The notes below the pieces were generated by a model that did not search any database, was not told the origin of the DNA, and saw nothing but the letters and a program-made list of their open reading frames with translations. Positions 1 through 6,756 of a DNA stretch of 12,269 bases are shown here, one piece after another. Numbering within the stretch: position 1 is the first letter of the stretch; each line of letters begins with the position of its first letter. The position numbers were made by a program, and so were the translations under genes. The DNA is from SZUA-426 sp041666155 (lineage in GTDB: Bacteria > Spirochaetota > Spirochaetia > Treponematales > Breznakiellaceae). The DNA is taken from assembly GCA_041666155.1 (NCBI GenBank), contig JBAYHM010000127.1, positions 1-12,269 of the forward strand. Direction: 5' to 3'.

Positions 1-409
1 CAAGCGTCCCGACCAAGCCCCCGGCCGAAAGGAACTCGGTAAACTCGTCGTCGCTTGAGGTATCCGCGAAGCGGCAGGATTTCCGCGTCACCAGACCGAA
101 GAGGATCGGGAGCTCGTACATGTCGCGCAGGAAGCGCACCCAGGTAAAATCCTCGGCCCAGGAGAGGAAGACGGCCAGCACGAAATCCACGTCGGCCGCG
201 TAGAACGCCTTCATCGCCTTGGAAAGGCCGGGACGCTCGTAGACGATACCCGTGTACGTGACCGCGCCGATCGCTCCCGCGGCGGCGACGATTTCCTGGG
301 CGTGCCGCTCCTTCCGTTCGGCGTAAGAACCTCGGGCCGTTCCTTCGCCGAGGCTCTTGAAACGCGGCGAACCGATAAGCAGCAAACCGATTCTTGGATC
401 AGTGCTCAT
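1..409 (-). CDS. L-fucose/L-arabinose isomerase-like protein, N-terminal part (runs off the left edge)
   Basis: Reading the minus strand from the ATG at 409 gives an open frame of 136 codons that continues past base 1. It begins MSTDPRIGLLLIGSPRFKSL and continues with a GEGTARGSYAERKE stretch, then FLSWAEDFTWVRFLRDMYELP near residues 80-100. A short Rossmann-like first strand (IGLLLIG), a GEGT..GSY segment and a 'FLSWAED..WVRFLRD' segment are what I associate with the N-terminal half of the FucI/AraA-like sugar isomerase family. That family interconverts aldoses and ketoses using a divalent metal. The metal-binding residues would lie in the missing C-terminal part, so activity cannot be judged. 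The start overlaps the 3' end of the upstream hydrolase gene by 11 bases, which suggests translational coupling within one operon. A role in handling the sugar released by that hydrolase is inferred. The family call is from recognition only and the exact substrate is unknown. Confidence 0.68.
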   Translation of the reverse strand, partial: MSTDPRIGLLLIGSPRFKSLGEGTARGSYAERKERHAQEIVAAAGAIGAVTYTGIVYERPGLSKAMKAFYAADVDFVLAVFLSWAEDFTWVRFLRDMYELPILFGLVTRKSCRFADTSSDDEFTEFLSAGGLVGTL

Positions 410-2303
410 TCTTTTCTCCAGTAAGCACGATAAAAGCCCCCATCCCAAGCTCTGGAAGAGTGAGAGAGAGAGCACCGGGACCCTGCTTCCGGATAGCCAG
501 CTCGGTTTCTTTTTTCGGCTCGTAGAGGCGGGCGGCACGATACTCCGCCGCGTCGCTCAGGAAGAGCGTCAGATTCTCGCCCGCGTCGATCGGCTTTTCC
601 GCCGGATCGAAATTGACCAGGCAGACGATGCAGCGGCCTCCGCCCTTCAGTACCTTCACGTCGAGCGTCGCCTTGTCGCAGCGGTACGCGCGGCCGATGC
701 CGCAGGAGTCGAGGACGCTCTCGGCGGCGAGGGGGACGACCTTGTCCGGTCTCGGAACGTTGTCGCTAAGAGCGGCGTAGCCGAAGGTGTCCGGCTGGTA
801 GACGAAGACCCTGCCGCCGGAAGCGGCGAAGGCGTCGATAGCCTGTTTCTCTTCGGCGACCAAACCCGCGAGGGAGGGCACGAGCAGGAGCCGGACGCCG
901 AGAGGATTGGCGGCGAGTTCTCCTGCCCTGACGAAATCCACCGACACCGCGTTTTTGCGGAAGTCCGCGTATATAGCGCGCATCCAGAACGCGCTACGTT
1001 CGCGGTTTCGGGCCACGTCGTTTTCGTCGCCGTTGTCCAGAGCGTCGTAGTACGCGTTAACGTTTTCGCTGAAGAGGACGGCGACGCCGGACCTGAGTTT
1101 CTCGGCCCGCGCGAAATCCGCGCCCAAGAGGTTCATCGTACCGTTCATCGCGACGGCCCGGTCGAATTTCTCGGTTTTTCTTCGGTTGTTGAACACCATG
1201 CCGAAGCCCTCGGGTTCCGGTCCGTCCGCGTACGGGTAGTCGGCGCGCCACTGGTAGTAGAGAATACCCTTGAAACCGCTGCCTACCGCGGAGTAGGTCT
1301 CCCGCTCCCATTCGTTCGCGGACATGTCCGTCCGGGCGTTGTACTCGATCAGCCATGCGTGCTTGCCGTAGCAAGCGGCCGCGCTTTCGGCCATATCGAG
1401 CACTTCGCTCGCGTAGTAATGGCTCGTCCCGATCGCCGGTATGTAATGGGTGATCCCGACTATGTCCATCTTTTCGGCGACCCGGAAATAATCCTCCCCG
1501 CGCATCGTCGAGCCTGCATTGGCGGGCCAGGCCATGTGGCAGGTGAGGGTCTCCGGGACGGGATGGCTTTCCTTCGCGATATCGCTCAATCGGTTGAGGA
1601 AATCGTTCATCCGTTCGTAGTGGAACAATCGCCAGCGCATCCAGAGGGACCGTTCGGCCTCAAAGACGGGACGCTTTCGGGGCGCGTCCAGGGTTGCCGC
1701 TTCCGACGCCGGCGTATAGCCGCGCTCGGCGAGCCATTCGCGCCAGGCGCGGATCGAATGCGGATTGTAGTCGTAGTAATCGATCGCCGGATAGGCTGGT
1801 TCATTGTAGATCTGAAAACTGACCACCGACGGGAAGCGTTTGAAGTGGGCGGCGCTTACCCTGGTGGCCTCTTCGTTGTCTTTCAGTATACCGGCGTGGT
1901 TCAGACAATTGCGCACGAACCAACCCCAATGGAACGGCATCTCCTCCCCGCGCTGGTTGAGCATCAGGTTGTCGGTGAAGCCCGATAGGTTGACCCCGTA
2001 GCCCTGGAGCCTGACCATCGAGGCCAGTCCCGCGTTCTCGGCCCGGGCGATGAGCCGATCGATGAACGGAAAATCGACCTTCACCGATCCTGCTTCCCGC
2101 CGGACTTCGCCCAAGGCGGCCATACGGACGACGTTGAAGCCCGCATCGACCATCTCGCTGATATCCTGCGCCATCTCCCCTTCCCGATCGCCCTCGGGCG
2201 GAACGGGAACCTTCTGGGGATGGTAGGACGGGTAGTACGACAAACCGAGGGCAAAAACGGGCCGGTTGTCTCTATAGAGAATTCCGTTCTTCAAAGTAAA
2301 CAT
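399..2303 (-). CDS. Glycoside hydrolase, GH42-like (beta-galactosidase type)
   Basis: This 634-residue protein has no signal peptide and probably acts in the cytoplasm. Residues about 1-395 look like a TIM barrel. The barrel carries an Asn-Glu-Pro motif at 167-169 (context FQIYNEPAY), where clan GH-A enzymes place the acid/base Glu, and WLIEYN at 317-322, whose Glu320 is a candidate nucleophile. Residues about 403-520 (GVAVLFSENVNAYYD onward, ending near VFVYQPDTFG) resemble the GH42 trimerisation domain, which has a glutamine-amidotransferase-like fold. A C-terminal beta domain follows. Total length and domain order fit GH42. The barrel has only Cys133, Cys255 and Cys311, so the four-cysteine zinc site of some GH42 enzymes appears absent. 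The ATG at 2303 is preceded by AAGGA about 10 bases upstream. The gene lies 27 bases after the binding-protein gene and overlaps the isomerase-like gene, so it probably hydrolyses the imported glycoside. The specific sugar cannot be read from sequence; a divergent GH-A family is the main alternative. Confidence 0.78.
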   Translation of the reverse strand: MFTLKNGILYRDNRPVFALGLSYYPSYHPQKVPVPPEGDREGEMAQDISEMVDAGFNVVRMAALGEVRREAGSVKVDFPFIDRLIARAENAGLASMVRLQGYGVNLSGFTDNLMLNQRGEEMPFHWGWFVRNCLNHAGILKDNEEATRVSAAHFKRFPSVVSFQIYNEPAYPAIDYYDYNPHSIRAWREWLAERGYTPASEAATLDAPRKRPVFEAERSLWMRWRLFHYERMNDFLNRLSDIAKESHPVPETLTCHMAWPANAGSTMRGEDYFRVAEKMDIVGITHYIPAIGTSHYYASEVLDMAESAAACYGKHAWLIEYNARTDMSANEWERETYSAVGSGFKGILYYQWRADYPYADGPEPEGFGMVFNNRRKTEKFDRAVAMNGTMNLLGADFARAEKLRSGVAVLFSENVNAYYDALDNGDENDVARNRERSAFWMRAIYADFRKNAVSVDFVRAGELAANPLGVRLLLVPSLAGLVAEEKQAIDAFAASGGRVFVYQPDTFGYAALSDNVPRPDKVVPLAAESVLDSCGIGRAYRCDKATLDVKVLKGGGRCIVCLVNFDPAEKPIDAGENLTLFLSDAAEYRAARLYEPKKETELAIRKQGPGALSLTLPELGMGAFIVLTGEKNEH

Positions 2304-2330
2304 CGATCGATTCCTTGGTTGTGCTGTTGG

Positions 2331-3869
2331 CTATTTATTGAGCCGCTTCCAAGCTTCGGCACCCTGCTTGGTAATAGCGTCGAGACCGTCGGTCTTTATC
2401 TTTGCAAGACGGGCCTTAAATTCATCGATGGACAAGCGTCCGAAAATCACTCCGGCCTCGAGTTCCTCGAGTTTCGACATGATCTCGATGCCGTTCTTGC
2501 CGTAAGCCTCGGTGGATAAGGTCGGCGGAGTGATATTGAAGTATCCCTCGTTGAGGAAAAGGCCGCGGTAGAATATTTTCTTGGTATCGGTGAGCTGGTC
2601 ATAGGTCTTGCCGTTGGTCAGAATCTGCATGTAGTTGTCTTTGAGCCAGTTGAAGGGGAACGGCTGGAAGATCAGGCCGGCTTTCCGCGCCTCGACGAAG
2701 CCGTCGATGTACGGTGACTGGAGCACGGGTTTCCCGTCGACCAGCTTGTGGTGCACGCCCTCTACTCCGTAGTTGATGAGCTTTTCGCCCGCGCCGCCGA
2801 AGAAGAAGTCCAAAACCTGCACGATCTGTTTGGCTTTCTTTTCACCGGCGACAGTGATGACCGCCATAGTGCCGCCGAACTTGGAGCGCGCGGGGATGAG
2901 CTGGACACCCTTGGGGCCGGTGATCGGGGTGACGCAGGTCCAGGTCGCCTTCGGATTTTTCTGACGCAGAACTTCCGTGGAAAGCCTCGCCCGTTCAGCG
3001 AAGGTGACCGTAGAGCCGAGCGTACCGTTGTCCATGATCACGAAGAGATCCGTCAACTTGCTGATGAGCCCGCGGGTCACGTATTCCTTGTCCAGAAGGC
3101 CTTCCTTATACATTCCCGTCATCGCGGTAAGGAAGTCGATGTATGCAGGATGCTCGAAGACGGAGAGGTAGTTGCCGTTGTCGTCTATGACGAAAAGCGA
3201 TTCGGATTTGATACCGAAGGCCAGCTGCAGGTGGCGAATGTTGCCGCTGTACGGAATTTCATTGGTCTTGTCGCCGTCGCCGTTGGCGTCCTGGTCGCGG
3301 AAGGCTCTCAACATGTTCAACCAGTCGTCCCAGGTCTTCGGCGCCTGCAGGCCGCACCGATCCAACCAGTCCTGCCTGACCATGGTAGATAAGGAAGGCG
3401 GAAAATCGATGAGCAGAGACATGAAGTACATATTGCCGTCGCTGATGTCGCGAACGAAGGGATAATCCTCTTTTTTCAGTTTCGACAGGTAATTCGGGGC
3501 GTACTTGTTCAGAAGGTCGTTCAGAGGGATGATCGCTCCCTGATTCTTCAGAAATTCCTTGTCAAGCGGATTGGTGATGATGATGACGTCGGGCAGTTTT
3601 CCGGACGCCAGTATAGTGCTGATCTTGTCCCGGTACCCGTCGCGGGGCGCCCATTCGATGGTCAGCTTTGTATTGGTTGCCTTCTCGATTTCAGGGAAGA
3701 TCGTCTTGGTCTGCTCGTACGGCGGCCAGATTGACGCCAACACGGAAATGTTCAGCGGCTCGCCGGTTTTCGCGGCGCCGCCCGCGCTCTGCTGCGCACT
3801 ACCGCCTGAAAACGCCAAAGACGCCGAAAGCATGAACGCGACTACCATTGCCGGATTTCTCTTTGCCAT
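2331..3869 (-). CDS. Sugar ABC transporter substrate-binding protein, family 1 (LipO-like)
   Basis: A 512-residue extracytoplasmic binding protein. It starts with a basic N-terminus and a hydrophobic stretch (MVVAFMLSASLAF, residues 8-20), then a Ser/Gly/Gln/Ala-rich segment to about residue 34, then the mature fold opening with LNISVLASIWPPYEQTKTIF. There is no cysteine near residue 20, so it looks secreted or anchored by an uncleaved helix rather than a classical lipoprotein. The segment ILASGKLPDVIII (about 86-98) and an interior DQDANGDGDKTNEIPY stretch are typical of large LipO-type binding proteins paired with Lpl permeases. The calcium-like DxDxNGDGD pattern is common there. The ATG at 3869 has a strong AAGGAGGAG five bases upstream, which decides the start. 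The gene follows the two permeases after a 155-base structured gap and precedes the hydrolase by 27 bases. The ligand is probably an oligosaccharide, by context only. Confidence 0.88.
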   Translation of the reverse strand: MAKRNPAMVVAFMLSASLAFSGGSAQQSAGGAAKTGEPLNISVLASIWPPYEQTKTIFPEIEKATNTKLTIEWAPRDGYRDKISTILASGKLPDVIIITNPLDKEFLKNQGAIIPLNDLLNKYAPNYLSKLKKEDYPFVRDISDGNMYFMSLLIDFPPSLSTMVRQDWLDRCGLQAPKTWDDWLNMLRAFRDQDANGDGDKTNEIPYSGNIRHLQLAFGIKSESLFVIDDNGNYLSVFEHPAYIDFLTAMTGMYKEGLLDKEYVTRGLISKLTDLFVIMDNGTLGSTVTFAERARLSTEVLRQKNPKATWTCVTPITGPKGVQLIPARSKFGGTMAVITVAGEKKAKQIVQVLDFFFGGAGEKLINYGVEGVHHKLVDGKPVLQSPYIDGFVEARKAGLIFQPFPFNWLKDNYMQILTNGKTYDQLTDTKKIFYRGLFLNEGYFNITPPTLSTEAYGKNGIEIMSKLEELEAGVIFGRLSIDEFKARLAKIKTDGLDAITKQGAEAWKRLNK

Positions 3870-3874
3870 TTGAA

Positions 3875-3883
3875 CTCCTCCTT
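3875..3883 (-). promoter_or_regulatory. Strong ribosome binding site of the family 1 binding protein
   Basis: On the minus strand the sequence AAGGAGGAG lies five bases before the ATG at 3869. It is the best Shine-Dalgarno match I noticed among the genes in this window. It suggests that the binding protein is translated more strongly than the permeases, which fits the usual excess of binding protein over membrane subunits. Confidence 0.8.
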
Positions 3884-3899
3884 GCTTGTTCCGCTATCT

Positions 3900-3940
3900 T
3901 AGGTCGCCTTAAAAACCCGGTTGGTTTTTAAGGCGACCTA
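3900..3940 (-). repeat. Perfect 18-bp inverted repeat with a 5-base loop (hairpin C)
   Basis: Bases 3900-3917 and 3923-3940 are exact reverse complements of each other (arm TAGGTCGCCTTAAAAACC), separated by the five bases at 3918-3922. In the minus-strand transcript this would form an 18-bp stem, the strongest hairpin noticed in the window. No run of T follows it on the minus strand, so it is not a textbook intrinsic terminator. It sits 30 bases before the binding-protein start codon and just ahead of its ribosome binding site. An mRNA-stabilising or processing element, or partial attenuation between permease and binding-protein genes, is inferred. A protein-binding operator is also possible. 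Confidence 0.85.
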
Positions 3941-3942
3941 TA

Positions 3943-3961
3943 CAAATCCTTTCAGGATTTG
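3943..3961 (-). repeat. 8-bp inverted repeat with a 3-base loop (hairpin B)
   Basis: CAAATCCT at 3943-3950 and AGGATTTG at 3954-3961 are perfect complements around a three-base loop. It lies two bases from the 18-bp hairpin on one side and 15 bases from hairpin A on the other. It is too short to mean much alone. Its position inside a run of three hairpins makes it worth recording. Confidence 0.6.
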
Positions 3962-3976
3962 CAGTTTATATTGGTT

Positions 3977-4006
3977 GACTTCAAAAAACTGACGTTTTTC
4001 GAAGTC
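3977..4006 (-). repeat. 13-bp inverted repeat with a 4-base loop (hairpin A)
   Basis: Bases 3977-3989 pair with 3994-4006 around the tetraloop at 3990-3993. There is one mismatch at DNA level (A3983 against C4000), which becomes a G-U wobble in minus-strand RNA, so the transcript would pair along all 13 positions. It begins 18 bases after the stop codon of the second permease. The T-rich 3' arm (six T in the minus strand) ends in GAAGTC, so it does not have the open U-tail of a standard terminator. It may protect the 3' end of the permease message. Confidence 0.7.
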
Positions 4007-4024
4007 TCCTTCAGGGATAACGTC

Positions 4025-4927
4025 TCACTCTTTCACGGATCCCAGGGTGACGCCGGTAACGAAATATTTCTGGATGAACGGGTACAGAATGAGCATGGGC
4101 ACCATGGAGAACATAAGCACCGCATTCTTCACTTGGTCGGATATAGCGGTGACGCCGCCTTCGATGGACGCCCCGGACGACTCAATCTGGTAGATGTTCC
4201 CCTCGGAAGCCAGCACGATGTCCCGCAGCACCATCTGCAGGGTGTAGTTTTCCCTGCTCTTCAGATACATGAGCGGAGCTATGTAATTGTTCCAATGCGC
4301 TACGATCACCCACAAGGCGATGGTCGACAAGGCAGCCTTGGAAAGGGGCATGACGATGCGGAAAAGGATGCTGAAGTCGTTCGCGCCGTCGATGCGCGCC
4401 GATTCCACCAAGGACACGGGAAGGTTGGAAAAAAAGCTGCGCAGGATGATCACGTTGAACGCGCCGATCATCGCCGACAGAATCAGGCTGAACAGGGAAT
4501 CCACCAAGCCCAAAGACCTGATGACGAGGAAACTCGGAATGATACCGCCTGAAAACCAGAGCGTAATCGTAATGAAGACATTGAAGGCTTTTTTTCCAAT
4601 GAAATCGCAGAACGCCAGCGGATAGGCTGCCATTGAAGTGAAGATCAGACTGAGCACGCTGCCCATGACCGCTACAAAGATAGTGTTCAGATAGGATCGG
4701 ATGATGTTCGGATTGAAGATGACCTGCCTATACGCATCCGCGTTGAATCCGATTGGATAGAACGTGACTTCGCTGCGCAGGACGGCGAAGCTATCGGAAA
4801 AGGACACGGAGATCATGTTCAAGAACGGATAAAGGATAGTCAGACAGAACAATACGAGGAACGCCATATTGATCGCCCGAAATACCCGTTCTCCCACGGA
4901 AGGCCTGAACGCTTTGCTTTTAGCCAT
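4025..4927 (-). CDS. Sugar ABC transporter permease, LplC/YtcP type
   Basis: A 300-residue inner-membrane permease with about six hydrophobic segments, near residues 19-42, 76-104, 113-138, 143-163, 197-217 and 268-289. The cytoplasmic EAA loop that contacts the ATPase is visible at 175-194 (ESARIDGANDFSILFRIVMP), with the conserved DGA at 180-182. Opening features such as ERVFRAINMAFLVLFCLTILYPFLNM and the closing QKYFVTGVTLGSVKE are typical of the second permease of Lpl-type polysaccharide or oligosaccharide importers. The ATG at 4927 is preceded by AGGGAGA at good spacing. It lies 12 bases after the first permease gene, so the two are co-transcribed and should form a heterodimer. No ATPase gene is seen nearby, so it probably uses a shared MsmX-like ATPase. 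Confidence 0.92.
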   Translation of the reverse strand: MAKSKAFRPSVGERVFRAINMAFLVLFCLTILYPFLNMISVSFSDSFAVLRSEVTFYPIGFNADAYRQVIFNPNIIRSYLNTIFVAVMGSVLSLIFTSMAAYPLAFCDFIGKKAFNVFITITLWFSGGIIPSFLVIRSLGLVDSLFSLILSAMIGAFNVIILRSFFSNLPVSLVESARIDGANDFSILFRIVMPLSKAALSTIALWVIVAHWNNYIAPLMYLKSRENYTLQMVLRDIVLASEGNIYQIESSGASIEGGVTAISDQVKNAVLMFSMVPMLILYPFIQKYFVTGVTLGSVKE

Positions 4928-4939
4928 GATCGGTCTCCC

Positions 4940-5878
4940 TTACCAGATGGATGTCCCGGAATACCGGCGGCTGAGCTTGTTGGAAATCGAGACAAGCAGC
5001 AGCGTTACGCAGGAATTAAACAAGCCGACCGCGGTCGCGAGGCTGTAATTGCCTTGACGCATGGCCTGCTTGTACACGAAGGTGGCCAACACTTCGGAAA
5101 TGGAAGTGTTGTAGGGGTTTTGAAGGAGGAACATCTTCTCGAAATTGCTGTTCAGAAGATTTCCGATCTGCAGGAGCAGCATGATGACGATGGTCGTCGC
5201 GATGCCGGGAATGGTTATATGGAGCACTTGCCTGAATCGGTTTGCCCCGTCGATCTGAGCGGCCTCGTAGAGCTGCGAGTCAATCCCGCTGATAGCAGCC
5301 AAGTATACGATCGCGCTCCAGCCGCAGCCTTGCCAAATGCCGGATACGACAAGGATCGTCCGGAAATATTTCGGGTCGCCGAGGAAGTAGATTTTCTCCA
5401 TACCCATGGATGCCAGAATCTGGTTCAAGGGGCCTATCGAGGGCGACAAGAAGTTGTTGATGAGACCGACCAGCACGAGAGTGGAAATGAAATACGGCAG
5501 ATAGCTGACCGTCTGGATCGTTTTCTTGACGCCGACTCCCCTAACCTCGTTGAGCAGAAGGGCGAAGATGATTGGCGCTGGAAAAACGAAAGCGAGTGCC
5601 AGAAAATTGATGGCCAGCGTATTCCAGATATATCGCCAAGCATCCATCTCTGTAAAAAAATGTATAAAATTCGCGAAACCTACGAACTGGCTGCGGGCAA
5701 AGCCCCCCAGAATCTTGTAGTCATAAAAGGAAATGCTTAGCCAAGCCATCGGCCAGTAGTTGAAAATCAGGAAATACGCGACCACCGGAGCGATCATCAG
5801 ATAGACATACCGGTCCTTGTATAGCCGTTTTCCGACCGCTTTCCATTCGACTGCTTTCCTGGATTGGCCTTCTGCCAT
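4940..5878 (-). CDS. Sugar ABC transporter permease, LplB type
   Basis: With the ATG at 5878 this is a 312-residue inner-membrane permease. The frame stays open up to 5938, but the start at 5878 (MAEGQSRKAV) has AAGAGGA five bases upstream and matches family length, so the extra 20 residues are probably not translated. Hydrophobic segments begin with YVYLMIAPVVAYFLIF near residue 24. The EAA loop is at about 205-224 (EAAQIDGANRFRQVLHITIP). The ending RRYSGTSIW is characteristic of LplB-like proteins. It is the first gene of the sugar operon, followed after 12 bases by the second permease. The 5' region is AT-rich and contains repeats that may be regulatory. Confidence 0.92.
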   Translation of the reverse strand: MAEGQSRKAVEWKAVGKRLYKDRYVYLMIAPVVAYFLIFNYWPMAWLSISFYDYKILGGFARSQFVGFANFIHFFTEMDAWRYIWNTLAINFLALAFVFPAPIIFALLLNEVRGVGVKKTIQTVSYLPYFISTLVLVGLINNFLSPSIGPLNQILASMGMEKIYFLGDPKYFRTILVVSGIWQGCGWSAIVYLAAISGIDSQLYEAAQIDGANRFRQVLHITIPGIATTIVIMLLLQIGNLLNSNFEKMFLLQNPYNTSISEVLATFVYKQAMRQGNYSLATAVGLFNSCVTLLLVSISNKLSRRYSGTSIW

Positions 5879-5883
5879 GTCGT

Positions 5884-5890
5884 TCCTCTT
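5884..5890 (-). promoter_or_regulatory. Ribosome binding site that fixes the LplB-type permease start
   Basis: On the minus strand AAGAGGA ends five bases before the ATG at 5878. The alternative upstream ATG at 5938 would add 20 residues unlike the family N-terminus. This site is the main reason for choosing the shorter protein. Confidence 0.7.
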
Positions 5891-5939
5891 TTTCGTTCCG
5901 CCGACTGTTCCCGCGGCTCGTTGACAAAAGAGTAACAAA

Positions 5940-6003
5940 CAAATCCCGATCTGTCCATACCAAAATTACATGTTTTATATTTTTTTACGTAACTAAATTA
6001 CAT
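5940..6003 (-). promoter_or_regulatory. AT-rich promoter/operator candidate for the sugar operon
   Basis: Between the HEAT-like gene stop (5998) and the permease start lies a very AT-rich stretch. On the minus strand it contains TATAAA and TGTAAT, which are possible -10 elements, but no convincing -35 was found. The plus-strand word AAATTACAT occurs at 5963-5971 and again at 5995-6003, 32 bases apart or about three helical turns, with the palindrome TTACGTAA at 5985-5992 between them. This is the only sizeable gap before the sugar operon, so a promoter here is expected. The precise elements are uncertain. Confidence 0.4.
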
Positions 6004-6756
6004 ATCAGTTCTTGTGCAAAGTACGGAAAGCGCAATTCGAGGGTTTCTCTCTTTTATTCTCAATAAGCTTCTTTCCGCTTCCCTCCGCAATATTATATCT
6101 TTCCGTTCATCGCAAATTATCGTTTCAAGTTTCCCGATTACTTCCTCTGAGTTAAATGACTGAAAGGCTTTTATCAACTTCCATTCAATTAATAAATTAT
6201 TTACTTTCGAATATTCCTCAATCAACTTGTTTTCCATCGAGTAGTCTTTATATGCATAGGTGACGTGGCCAATAATATCAATTGCCTCGGATAATACAGA
6301 AACGTCTCTTTCTATAAAGGCAGTATCTAAGTACTTAAATACAATCGGACCAAATCTAATTGCGATTCGTCCGACAACATCTCTCGGCAACGGAAATGAT
6401 TTTTTTCCAAGATCGTAATTCCCGATTTCCTTATGTTGATTGTTACCAATCCGTCCTAATAAGGGCATTATATTTTCTAAAACTTGCTCTCCAAACTCAA
6501 GCAGGCAATCGCCTAATTCAATTCTTGTATATATGGGGTTTTCCTGACTCAACATCGCATAGAGTCTTGGCAGAAATGTTTCATCCTTTCTAATTTTAAT
6601 GAATCGAAGAGCCGCGGATCGTAAATAGCCTTCTTCACTATCAAGATAGGCAACAATGTTTTTCTCGATCGTAGTGCTGATTAATAGGTATTCTTTATCC
6701 GAAAGACGCCCGCGCCGTTTCAAGTCTTCTTCTGAACTTTTCATTTTTTCCTTCAT
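5998..6756 (-). CDS. HEAT-repeat-like protein of unknown function
   Basis: From the ATG at 6756 this is a 252-residue, probably cytoplasmic protein without signal peptide or membrane segments. It looks like an alpha-solenoid. Repeated helix pairs are seen at about 43-70 (EGYLRSAALRFIKIRKDETF onward), 76-100, 124-145, 152-165, 186-212 and 221-236. The segment LLGRIGNNQHKEI at 99-111 recalls HEAT-repeat proteins seen in other bacteria. No catalytic motif was recognised. The ATG overlaps the amidohydrolase stop as ATGA, implying coupling. A second ATG at 6744, with AAGGA four bases upstream, is an equally plausible start. Composition differs sharply from the neighbour: 22 of 60 bases are G or C in line 6121-6180, against 45 of 60 in 7741-7800 within the amidohydrolase. 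This suggests separate ancestry. Function is unknown; HEAT-like proteins usually act as protein-binding scaffolds. Confidence 0.75.
   Translation of the reverse strand: MKEKMKSSEEDLKRRGRLSDKEYLLISTTIEKNIVAYLDSEEGYLRSAALRFIKIRKDETFLPRLYAMLSQENPIYTRIELGDCLLEFGEQVLENIMPLLGRIGNNQHKEIGNYDLGKKSFPLPRDVVGRIAIRFGPIVFKYLDTAFIERDVSVLSEAIDIIGHVTYAYKDYSMENKLIEEYSKVNNLLIEWKLIKAFQSFNSEEVIGKLETIICDERKDIILRREAERSLLRIKERNPRIALSVLCTRTDM

Noticed and set aside
357..1988. A 543-codon plus-strand open frame opposite the GH42-like gene
   Set aside because: It is fully antisense to a gene with clear domain structure. Its translation is a low-complexity mix rich in Arg, Val, Gly and His, and recalls no family. GC-rich coding DNA commonly leaves such mirror frames open.
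3900..3940. Calling the 18-bp hairpin an intrinsic terminator
   Set aside because: The minus-strand sequence after the stem is AGATAGCGG with no T-run, and the downstream genes need transcription from somewhere. No good promoter was seen in the short space before the binding-protein gene.
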